Part shown: positions 18,860-26,095 of the stretch, piece after piece
How positions within the stretch are numbered: position 1 is the first letter of the stretch
Layout: each line of letters opens with the position of its first letter
Source of the DNA: CAYMSF01 sp964392985
Lineage (GTDB): Bacteria; Verrucomicrobiota; Lentisphaeria; Victivallales; Victivallaceae
Length of the DNA stretch: 64,000 bases
Assembly (NCBI GenBank): GCA_964392985.1
Contig: CAYMSF010000007.1
Coordinates: 1-64,000, forward strand
Reading direction: 5' to 3'
Notes under the pieces: model-generated
What the model was told of the DNA's origin: nothing
Seen by the model: the letters and a program-made list of their open reading frames with translations, nothing else
Databases searched by the model: none
Made by a program: the position numbers and the translations under genes

Positions 18860-18990
18860 ATACATTTCCTGCTGTGAATAATTTTACCAGTCAGGTAAAA
18901 GAAATTCACAGCATGGTTGGTTAGTGTTCAGTTAGTGCGGGTTAGTGGTGCTGTATTTTCCCTTATATTCCAGGTTCCCCACCAGTTTCC
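18860..18990. repeat. Family B repeat, 3' half with palindrome (18871-18912)
   Basis: GCTGTGAATAATTTTACC and GGTAAAAGAAATTCACAGC form the family B hairpin, followed by 'atggttggttagtgttcagt' and 'gtattttccc'. It directly follows family A copy 1, so two repeat families share the 376-bp gap between the spermidine synthase-like gene and the URO-D gene. Confidence 0.75.
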
Positions 18991-19029
18991 TGGCATAACC
19001 TTGTCTTATTTACTGATTTTCAACGATAG

Positions 19030-20010
19030 TTATAACGGTTTGATTTCCCGGTAATCCAGTTTAAGATACTCATCGTACATCGCGGCGATTGCAGCTTCGG
19101 AATGACCAACACTTACCGGTGAACTGTAATAGCCGGCGATAAAACCGCCATGCGGTGTGGCAAGCGCTCTAAACATGCTATGGCAATAAGCGCGAATTTC
19201 ATCCGCGGACGAATGCGGCATGACCGCCTGAATATCCACCGGACACCAGAATGTTATTTTACCGGCATATTGATGCAATTTATCCAGCCCCATATTCAAC
19301 TGCTGATCAAGCTGGATTACATCCAATCCGGCGTCGATGAGGTCGTCCATAATTTCCAGAATATAGCCGCAACTATGGAGAAAGGTAAGCATTCCGGCGT
19401 CGTGGGCGGCTTTATATACTTTGGCATAGGCGGGTTTCCAGAATTCACGCCACTTATCCGGTGAAATCATCAATTTATTCTGCAGCCCCCAGTCATCGCA
19501 AAACATAAAACCATCAGCACCGGCGGCGCCATAACGGGCGATGGCTTTAATATTCATATCGGTGAGAATATCAATCAACTTCCGGAGATTATCAGGTTCC
19601 AGGTAGATATCCGTCCAGGTATTTTCAAGACCGCGGATGAAGTGAACGCGTTCATAAAGTGCAATTCCATAGCCCATAATAAATTTTGACTTGTCAATAT
19701 TCGCCAGTTGCCTCGACAAGTCATTCCAGCGGTGGGGAGATTCAATATCAGGAATATTCAAACTGGCAAAATTTTCCCAATCTTTAAGCGGATACTCTTT
19801 AACTTCACCCAGAGTGCAAACGCCGATATTTTCCCATACCGCGCCCCACTCATCAACGCTCAGACCATTTTTTGCATTTGGCCGGTCATCCACGCTCGGC
19901 GACATCCACATTGATTCGAAATCGCTCCCCAGGGGCAACCCGGTTGAACGTGCCACTCTCTCCGGATTCTGAAACTTGATAGTTCTTTTGACAATTTCTT
20001 TCGGGGTCAT
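19030..20010 (-). CDS. Uroporphyrinogen decarboxylase-superfamily protein (methyltransferase-like)
   Basis: A 326-residue URO-D-fold protein: MTPKEIVKRTIKFQNPERVA at the start, DGFMFCDDWGLQNKLMISP in the middle and AGMLTFLHSCGYILEIMDDL followed by GLDVIQLDQQ. The H-S-C motif corresponds to the zinc-binding H-x-C of MtaA/MtbA-type corrinoid methyltransferases and their relatives, and the DDWG segment is typical of this subgroup rather than of haem-pathway HemE. Such proteins are very numerous in Lentisphaerae, with unknown substrates. It is divergent from an AraC regulator. A link with the mtaB gene 12 kb away is only a possibility. Confidence 0.8.
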   Translation of the reverse strand: MTPKEIVKRTIKFQNPERVARSTGLPLGSDFESMWMSPSVDDRPNAKNGLSVDEWGAVWENIGVCTLGEVKEYPLKDWENFASLNIPDIESPHRWNDLSRQLANIDKSKFIMGYGIALYERVHFIRGLENTWTDIYLEPDNLRKLIDILTDMNIKAIARYGAAGADGFMFCDDWGLQNKLMISPDKWREFWKPAYAKVYKAAHDAGMLTFLHSCGYILEIMDDLIDAGLDVIQLDQQLNMGLDKLHQYAGKITFWCPVDIQAVMPHSSADEIRAYCHSMFRALATPHGGFIAGYYSSPVSVGHSEAAIAAMYDEYLKLDYREIKPL

Positions 20011-20142
20011 GATAATATTCCTTTATTGTTAAGCTGACTATAAAATCAGCCGTTAATGCGATATTTTTTTGCATTATTATATAAAATAGTATATATTCAA
20101 GTATAATGCGTTCATAAATAACAAGTGCAAATTTTTATACAA
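20011..20142. promoter_or_regulatory. Divergent promoter region between URO-D and AraC genes
   Basis: The 132-bp AT-rich spacer contains ATGCGATAT (20056-20064) followed by 'ttttttgcattattatata', and later 'tataatgcgttcat'. The ATGCGATAT 9-mer is shared with the spacer at 10100-10108 in front of another AraC-linked gene. Confidence 0.4.
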
Positions 20143-21015
20143 ATGGCAAATCAGGAATATCGTTTTAATGGTGAGCTACTGGATTTACCGTTGTTGCAAG
20201 GTGGCGGGTTTCATAATTTCATGCACACTTTGGCACTCGGCTGGCACAAGCACACAAACGCCGTGGAGATAACGTATGTGATGCAGGGCGACACCTGCTG
20301 GCTGTTGCGTGACGGGACTGAATTATTTCACCCGGGCGGGACAATGGCGATCGTGCAACCCGGTGTTGAACACTGCGGACAGGGGAATGTGATTCAACCG
20401 TGCTGGTTATTCTGGTTCCAGCTTGATTTTTCCAATCCTGATGTAGCAAAGAATACGGTATTTACTGCAGATGAATTGCGGATACTTGCTGAGTCCTTTA
20501 AAAACTCCGGCAACCGCGTTTGTCCGGCGCCGGCGGGATTTAAGTTTTATGCGGAAAAAATGTTCAAGGCATTATTTAGTTCGACTGATGGCGGGGAACT
20601 GCATAAATCAACCCTGCGTTCCCTATTCTGCCAGATGTTGCTGGAATTTGCACAAGCATTCAGTCGCAATATTCAACAGCAGAACACCGGAGATGTACTG
20701 GTGGAGCAGGCAGAAAAAATTATGCGTGCCAACCTTCACAAACCGATAGATATTTTATCAACGGCGACAAAGCTCGGACTCAGTCAGACAGGGTTCAGCA
20801 AACAATTCAAGCAGAAGACCGGAATGACACCGGCGGATTACTGCCGGCGAATAAAAATTATGGAAGCCAGGCAGCGGTTGAAAAAAAATATCTCGATTAC
20901 CGCTATTGCTTATGAACTGGGATTCTCGTCCAGCCAGCATTTTGCCGCAGTGTTCAAAAACTACACCGGCGCCACGCCTAAAGATTTCCGTTCACGCCAG
21001 CGGCGTGAACAATAA
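20143..21015 (+). CDS. AraC-family transcriptional regulator
   Basis: A 290-residue regulator with a cupin sensor region (GWHKHTNAVEITYVMQGDTC, HPGGTMAIVQPGVEHCGQG) and a C-terminal double helix-turn-helix. The latter contains DILSTATKLGLSQTGFSKQF and ITAIAYELGFSSSQHFAAVF and ends in YTGATPKDFRSRQ. The N-terminus is uncertain: ATG 20143 begins MANQEYRF, while an in-frame GTG at 20125 would add six residues; neither has a good ribosome binding site. Divergent placement makes the URO-D-like gene its likely target. It is convergent with the next oxidoreductase gene, with two bases between their stop codons. Confidence 0.9.
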   Translation: MANQEYRFNGELLDLPLLQGGGFHNFMHTLALGWHKHTNAVEITYVMQGDTCWLLRDGTELFHPGGTMAIVQPGVEHCGQGNVIQPCWLFWFQLDFSNPDVAKNTVFTADELRILAESFKNSGNRVCPAPAGFKFYAEKMFKALFSSTDGGELHKSTLRSLFCQMLLEFAQAFSRNIQQQNTGDVLVEQAEKIMRANLHKPIDILSTATKLGLSQTGFSKQFKQKTGMTPADYCRRIKIMEARQRLKKNISITAIAYELGFSSSQHFAAVFKNYTGATPKDFRSRQRREQ

Positions 21016-21017
21016 CC

Positions 21018-22220
21018 TCAACAGCATTTGCAGGTAAGTCCGGCAGTTTCAGCTTGCAGCAGGGTGAAGTTTTCCGATACAGCCCGTTCAAGTTTAGCCG
21101 CCAGAGAAGTATCGCCCAGCAGGATGGCGCCAACGAGGACGCGATTTTTGAAGAATAGCTTTTTATATTGTTTCTGTAACTCATCGCTGTCACAAATAGT
21201 TTCATACTCATGCCGGTCACTCTGCTTGCCGATATCACCGGCGGCAAAAAGTTTAGCGCCGAAAGCGTTCAATCTGGCGCCATAGATCATCGGATGATAG
21301 GTCATTTTGGCTCCGGCAATATTCGCTCCGGCAACAGCGCCCTGATCGCGTGCGGGTTGCCATAATCCGTTACACTGACCGGAAAAGGCAGCACAATCAC
21401 CACCGGCGTAAATATCCGGAATGGAGGTTTCCATGTGTTCATTCACCACGATAGCGCGGTTGACGTTCGCGCCGGCGCTGGCGGCGGTTTCAGTGTTGCA
21501 CTTGACTCCGGTACAAATCACGGCAAGGTCACAAGGTATCTCCTGCCCGGATTGTGTCTGGATATATTCAACGCGTTTTTTTCCGGTAATATCGGTAATA
21601 AATACGCCATAATGTGTTTCAAGCCCGGGCACGGTCTGCATTATTTTGAAGAGCATTTCCGCCCCCTGCTCATCAAGCTGTCGCGGCAGAATATTCGGGC
21701 AAGCTTCAAGCACGGTGACTTTCACCCCTTTTTTAAGCAGATTGTCGGCGATTTCCAGTCCGAGCAAGCCACCGCCGATAACAGAAACGTTGTTGGCGCC
21801 ATTGGCAATTGCCAGCTTTAAATTGTCAAGTCCGGCTTTATCACGCAACGTAACCACGCCAGGAAGTTCATTGCCTTGAATTGGTGGAATAAAACAGTTG
21901 CCCCCTGCCCCGATAAACAATTTATCATAGTTGACTTTCGAGCCATTCGACAAAACCACCTCTTTGGCGACGGCGTTAATCGTGATTACTTCCACGCCGA
22001 GATGAATATTCAAAGCTTTCTCGCGGTAATATCCGACAGGATGGAGATAAAACTGATTATCGGGCAGTTCCTGAGAAATCATTCGCGTCAGCGCCGGACG
22101 CCGGTAGGGATAAAAATTTTCGCGGGAAAAAATATCGATTTGGGCATCAGGCATTGCATTTCTCACGGCCTCGGCGGCCTCTATTGAAGCGATTCCTGCT
22201 CCAATCATTACAACTTTCAT
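21018..22220 (-). CDS. FAD/NAD(P)H-dependent oxidoreductase (rubredoxin/nitrite-reductase-type reductase)
   Basis: A 400-residue pyridine nucleotide-disulfide oxidoreductase-type protein. The FAD motif is MKVVMIGAGIASIEAAEAVR (1-20); the NAD(P)H motif is SVIGGGLLGLEIADNLLKKG; ATG-like and FAD-closing motifs are LAVICTGVK and IPDIYAGGDCAAF. The architecture matches NADH:rubredoxin/flavorubredoxin reductases and the N-terminal part of NirB. The C-terminus ends CKCC, an unusual cysteine cluster that might bind a metal or act as a redox pair. ATG 22220 follows a strong GAGGTGG; the longer form would begin with 32 non-conserved residues. The electron acceptor is unknown. Confidence 0.85.
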   Translation of the reverse strand: MKVVMIGAGIASIEAAEAVRNAMPDAQIDIFSRENFYPYRRPALTRMISQELPDNQFYLHPVGYYREKALNIHLGVEVITINAVAKEVVLSNGSKVNYDKLFIGAGGNCFIPPIQGNELPGVVTLRDKAGLDNLKLAIANGANNVSVIGGGLLGLEIADNLLKKGVKVTVLEACPNILPRQLDEQGAEMLFKIMQTVPGLETHYGVFITDITGKKRVEYIQTQSGQEIPCDLAVICTGVKCNTETAASAGANVNRAIVVNEHMETSIPDIYAGGDCAAFSGQCNGLWQPARDQGAVAGANIAGAKMTYHPMIYGARLNAFGAKLFAAGDIGKQSDRHEYETICDSDELQKQYKKLFFKNRVLVGAILLGDTSLAAKLERAVSENFTLLQAETAGLTCKCC

Positions 22221-22506
22221 ATTCCACCTCGTTTTAAAGCTATCTATTCCGCCGGTAACGGCGCAGGAGTTGCAGAATATAAAGATATTCGTTAGATATG
22301 CTTTTTCAATTGGCACAGACGATATTTAGCGGATATTCGCCGGCAAAACCGTGAGTGTACTCAGCAATGTGGAAATTTTAAAATTGTAACCTTATAGAGT
22401 ATAAACAGGAATCTGATATTGCAATTAAGGAATTGTTATGGTATTTTACAGTAAGGCTGGCGCAATTTTGGCGGTCAATACAGTCTGAAGAATTAAGGAT
22501 AAATAC

Positions 22507-23634
22507 ATGAGCAAAGAATATCGTGAAATCGCATTAGCTTCACCCGATTTGGGAAAACTTGAAGAAGATAATGTTTTGCAGGCGGTACGCAGTACCTGGA
22601 TCAGCTCAACCGGAGAATTTATCAACCGTTTCGAAAAAGATTTTTCCGAAATGGCTGGAACAACCAATACCGTTGCGGTCTGTAACGGCACGGTGGCATT
22701 GCATCTGGCGCTGCTGGCACTCGATGTCCGCCCCGGTGACGAAGTTTTAGTACCCTCATTGACTTATATTGCGACTGCCAATGCCGTGCGTTACGTCGGC
22801 GCGGAACCGGTCTTTGTTGATGTTGACCCGGCGACATGGTGTATTGACCCGAAATTGCTGGAAGCAAGTATCACCCGCCGCACCAAAGGAATTATCGCGG
22901 TTGACCTCTATGGTCATCCGGCGGATATGGATGCCATCAACCACATCGCCGCGGTACACGGACTGTGGGTGGTGGAAGATGCCGCCGAAGCCCATACCGC
23001 ACTATACAAAGGTCGCCCGACCGGCGGTCTGGCAAAAATCGGTTCATTCTCATTCTTCGGTAACAAAATTTTCACTTGCGGTGAAGGCGGAGCGTTAACC
23101 CTCAACGACCCGGCTCTTACCCTGCGCATCCGCACTTTGCGCGGTCAAGGCATGGACCCGGAACGCCGCTACTATTTCCCGGTTACCGGCTATAATTTCA
23201 GGATCACGAATGTCGCCTGCGCCATTCTCTGTGCGCAACTGGATCGCAAGGATGAAATTCTCGCACGGCGCCGCAATGTATTTACCAAATACCGGAGCGG
23301 TCTGGCAGGAGTCAAAGGTGTAGGATTCCAACCGGTCGCAGACTGGGCGGTTCCGGCGCCGTGGTTATTCTGCGTAACCATTGACAGCGGTAAATTCGGC
23401 CATTCCCGTAATGATTTGATGGCATATTTAAAAGGGCGCGGCATTGATACCCGTCCGTTCTTCATACCGTTGCACACGCTGCCGCCATTCCGGCAGGAAT
23501 CTGTGGCACGTAAAGAAGTACTGCCGGTAACAGACCATTTGGCGGCAACCGGATTTAATCTGCCGACCCATGCCGGACTTTCCGATGAGGATATTCAGTA
23601 TATCTGCGCGAAGATTAAAGAATTCGCCGGATAA
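22507..23634 (+). CDS. DegT/DnrJ/EryC1 aminotransferase, perosamine synthase-like
   Basis: A 375-residue PLP-dependent sugar aminotransferase. Motifs are TNTVAVCNGTVALHLALLAL, PGDEVLVPSLTYIATANAVR, VVEDAAEAHTA and SFSFFGNKIFTCGEGGAL, in which the lysine of GNK is the Schiff-base residue. The SFFGNK-x-x-T-x-GEGG pattern is like that of GDP-perosamine synthase (RfbE/Per) and related 4-keto-6-deoxy-sugar aminotransferases. AAGGA precedes the ATG. A glycosyltransferase begins 22 bp later and a GNAT acetyltransferase follows, which fits making and attaching an N-acetylated 4-amino-sugar. Confidence 0.85.
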   Translation: MSKEYREIALASPDLGKLEEDNVLQAVRSTWISSTGEFINRFEKDFSEMAGTTNTVAVCNGTVALHLALLALDVRPGDEVLVPSLTYIATANAVRYVGAEPVFVDVDPATWCIDPKLLEASITRRTKGIIAVDLYGHPADMDAINHIAAVHGLWVVEDAAEAHTALYKGRPTGGLAKIGSFSFFGNKIFTCGEGGALTLNDPALTLRIRTLRGQGMDPERRYYFPVTGYNFRITNVACAILCAQLDRKDEILARRRNVFTKYRSGLAGVKGVGFQPVADWAVPAPWLFCVTIDSGKFGHSRNDLMAYLKGRGIDTRPFFIPLHTLPPFRQESVARKEVLPVTDHLAATGFNLPTHAGLSDEDIQYICAKIKEFAG

Positions 23635-23656
23635 CACTCAACGCCGGAGGAGGCGC

Positions 23657-24841
23657 ATGCGGATTGCCTGGTTTCATTCTCATCTGCTTCATGTCAACAG
23701 CGGCGGCACGCGTTTTGTCCTCGATTACAGTGAGGGGTTGCACAAATACCATGGACACGAAGTCACCCTTTTCTGCGATATTGCCAGTGTAGAGGCCAGG
23801 AATCAGATTGAAGAAAAAGGAATACAACTGACCGAACTGGATACAATGTCCACAAACTCTCCGCTTTACTGGTTGACGTTGCCGCAACGGATCAAACGCA
23901 AAAAAGTTACCCTTGCACGGACATTGAAAGATTATGATTTTATCATCAACAGTATGTTTCCGATGAACTGGCTGACTGCTGATTTCAATTTGCCGAAGTT
24001 GCAGATGTGTTATGAACCTTACGCATTTTTCTATGACTCCGGTTTCCTGCAGAATTTCAAGCCGCACCAGCGGTTGTTTTTCCGGTTGATGAAATTTTTA
24101 TATGCCGGTCAGGATAAAACCGCCACCAGAAAAATGCCGCGGGTACTCACCATCAATCAAACCAATATACCCAAACTGCGGGAAGAATACGGCCTGGACG
24201 CAACTGCCGTTTATGCCGGCATTGACACCAGTTTGTATCGCCGCGCCGATAATGACGCCATCGCGGCATTACGAAAAAAACATCCCGGTTCTCCTTTGCT
24301 GTTCCACAGCACCGACCTCACCGGCATCAAAGGCTCATATCCGCTGCTGGAAGTCCTGGCGGAACTGCGCAAGGAATATCCGGCGATAAAACTGCTCTTT
24401 ACCGTTTACGTCAATGATCCGGTGGGAACAGAAAAATTTCTTCAACGGATTAAAGAACTCGATTTGAGTCAAAATACCGAATTCCTCGGCTGTCTGCCCC
24501 GGAACGTTCTGCCGCTTTATTACAGTGCGGTTGATTTTGTCTGTCAACCCAGCATCAATCAACCTGCCAACTGGCCGCTGAAAGAGGCGATGCTGTGCGG
24601 CACGCCAATCATTGCCGGAGCCGAAAGTGAAGAGGGTAAAGATTTCATCAACGGCATTAAACTGGATATTCGTGACCGGGATAAGGCAGTCGCTAAGATT
24701 AAGGCGGTATTTCAGCGACGGAATGAACTGTCCTTGCAGGAAAGCGTGGAACAACTGCTGCTGCATTATTCCCGGGAATCCTGTATCGGACAACTGAATA
24801 AAATTATTGAGGAAATTTACCGTGCAAATAATCAGCATTAA
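23657..24841 (+). CDS. GT4-type glycosyltransferase
   Basis: A 394-residue GT-B glycosyltransferase. The N-terminal part begins MRIAWFHSHLLHVNSGGTR, with the Gly-rich loop that binds the acceptor. The C-terminal donor-binding domain has YAGIDTSLY, a beta-strand LLFHSTDLTGIKGSYPLLEV, and ending motif VDFVCQPSINQPANWPLKEA leading to MLCGTPIIAG; this is the GT4 E-x7-E region in modified form. ATG 23657 follows GGAGGAGG; the earlier in-frame start would lie inside the aminotransferase gene. It overlaps the GNAT gene by 20 bp. The donor is probably the amino-sugar made by its neighbours. Confidence 0.8.
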   Translation: MRIAWFHSHLLHVNSGGTRFVLDYSEGLHKYHGHEVTLFCDIASVEARNQIEEKGIQLTELDTMSTNSPLYWLTLPQRIKRKKVTLARTLKDYDFIINSMFPMNWLTADFNLPKLQMCYEPYAFFYDSGFLQNFKPHQRLFFRLMKFLYAGQDKTATRKMPRVLTINQTNIPKLREEYGLDATAVYAGIDTSLYRRADNDAIAALRKKHPGSPLLFHSTDLTGIKGSYPLLEVLAELRKEYPAIKLLFTVYVNDPVGTEKFLQRIKELDLSQNTEFLGCLPRNVLPLYYSAVDFVCQPSINQPANWPLKEAMLCGTPIIAGAESEEGKDFINGIKLDIRDRDKAVAKIKAVFQRRNELSLQESVEQLLLHYSRESCIGQLNKIIEEIYRANNQH

Positions 24842-25259
24842 ACATGATGATTTGATTCTGCTGCGCCAATTCATCGCAACGATGGGCGCATCCGCCGCGA
24901 CATTCCGCTATTTTAAATCACGCCCGCCGGAAATAATTGTCAATCATGTTGCAACCCTGCTCGGTCTGGACGACTCCGGCAATCCCATCTGTTACGGTCA
25001 TCTCGACCGTGAAAACAGTACGGTCTGGCTGGGAATCTGCGTTGCGGAACATCATACCGGCAAAGGACTGGGCAGAAAGATGCTGCAGGCATTGCTTGAC
25101 GCCGGCGATAAAGCTAATATCCCGGTTATTTGCCTCTCCGTTGATATCGCCAATAGCAGCGCGATAAAACTCTATGAAAGCGCAGGATTCAAATTGACGA
25201 AAGAAACCGGTAAAATTGCGTTCTATGAGCGGTCAAATCCGGCGCAACAGATAAAATAA
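24822..25259 (+). CDS. GNAT-family N-acetyltransferase
   Basis: A 145-residue GNAT protein: WLGICVAEHHTGKGLGRKML is the acetyl-CoA-binding motif A (R/Q-x-x-G-x-G/A form) and LSVDIANSSAIKLYESAGF is motif B. The start is GTG 24822 with GAGGAAA just upstream, inside the end of the glycosyltransferase gene; the TTG at 24807 lies within that ribosome binding site. In this operon it most likely acetylates the amino group of the sugar produced by the DegT enzyme, but GNAT proteins act on many amines. Confidence 0.8.
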   Translation: MQIISIKHDDLILLRQFIATMGASAATFRYFKSRPPEIIVNHVATLLGLDDSGNPICYGHLDRENSTVWLGICVAEHHTGKGLGRKMLQALLDAGDKANIPVICLSVDIANSSAIKLYESAGFKLTKETGKIAFYERSNPAQQIK

Positions 25260-25379
25260 TCGGATTGACATTTCTTTTAGGCTATTATTTTTCGAAAAAA
25301 ATTTTTGCTTTTTTTATCAACAAGGTTTATATTGTAGCCAATTGTTTGATTTCTTAATTAATAAAAATGGAGGTTTCAA

Positions 25380-25745
25380 ATGCATAAATTACTGGTGATG
25401 CTGGCAGTTACCGCCGTTCTTGGTTCCGGCACGGTTATGTACGGTGCCTCAAAAAGCAGCGGATGGTTGCAAGGCACTGGCGGCAAAGGGATGACCTTTG
25501 ATGAAATTGAATCCAAAAAGAAGGCGGATACACTGGCTAAAGTTCAAAAAGAAGTTGAGGATCTGACAAGAAAGGCTACAGAAGCTGAAAAAGCCGGGAA
25601 AAAAGAGTTGTCTGATGCTTACCGTGATCTGGCTTCAAAAAAGCAATCACTTGTTGCAGCGACAGATTCACAGACAAGAAGCGATTTGAATAAAGCGATT
25701 AAAAGTCTTGAAGCTGAGGTTAAAAAGCAGGAAGCTGGAAAGTAA
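25380..25745 (+). CDS. Small secreted coiled-coil protein
   Basis: A 121-residue protein with a Sec signal peptide (MHKLLVMLAVTAVLGSGTVM then YGAS) and a Lys/Glu/Ala-rich helical remainder (KKKADTLAKVQKEVEDLTRK and LNKAIKSLEAEVKKQEAGK) with heptad-like spacing. GGAGG stands 7 bp before the ATG and an intrinsic terminator follows 22 bp after the stop, so it is a monocistronic unit likely to be well expressed. There is no lipobox. I do not recognise a family; periplasmic structural or chaperone-like roles are conceivable. Confidence 0.75.
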   Translation: MHKLLVMLAVTAVLGSGTVMYGASKSSGWLQGTGGKGMTFDEIESKKKADTLAKVQKEVEDLTRKATEAEKAGKKELSDAYRDLASKKQSLVAATDSQTRSDLNKAIKSLEAEVKKQEAGK

Positions 25746-25766
25746 AAATTACTGTTATGTTATTAT

Positions 25767-25798
25767 ACCCGCACAGATTACCGTGCGGGTCTTTTTTT
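25767..25798 (+). terminator. Intrinsic terminator
   Basis: ACCCGCAC (25767-25774) pairs with GTGCGGGT (25783-25790), followed by CTTTTTTT. A canonical rho-independent terminator for the coiled-coil protein gene. Confidence 0.9.
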
Positions 25799-25899
25799 GT
25801 CGAAATCTTTCCCACGGATATATTTACAGCAAATGCGCTGGAGTTGTAATGCAATAAGTGGTATTTTTATACTTAGGGTATCGGGGGAGAAATTTTAGA

Positions 25900-25945
25900 G
25901 TTGCCGGTTAGAAACAAAGCCATAGCTTTGTAACGAACCGGCAAC
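25900..25945. repeat. Long imperfect hairpin in the gap 25799-26095
   Basis: GTTGCCGGTT (25900-25909) pairs with AACCGGCAAC (25936-25945), and inside it ACAAAGC pairs with GCTTTGT around 'cata'. It lacks a T-run. The rest of 25799-26095 shows only AT-rich sequence, including 'aataagtggtatttttata' which recurs at about 28770. Confidence 0.7.
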
Positions 25946-26095
25946 GCCGAAAGTGCCACGGGGACACCAGTAGAAATTACCATTTTTTTGAACCACTCCT
26001 GAGCTTGCAACAAAGTCAACGATTCCCTGTAAATCCCATCGCTCATGCTTGAAACACGATTTACAAAATATCACTGAAATGCGCAGTGGTCCTTA

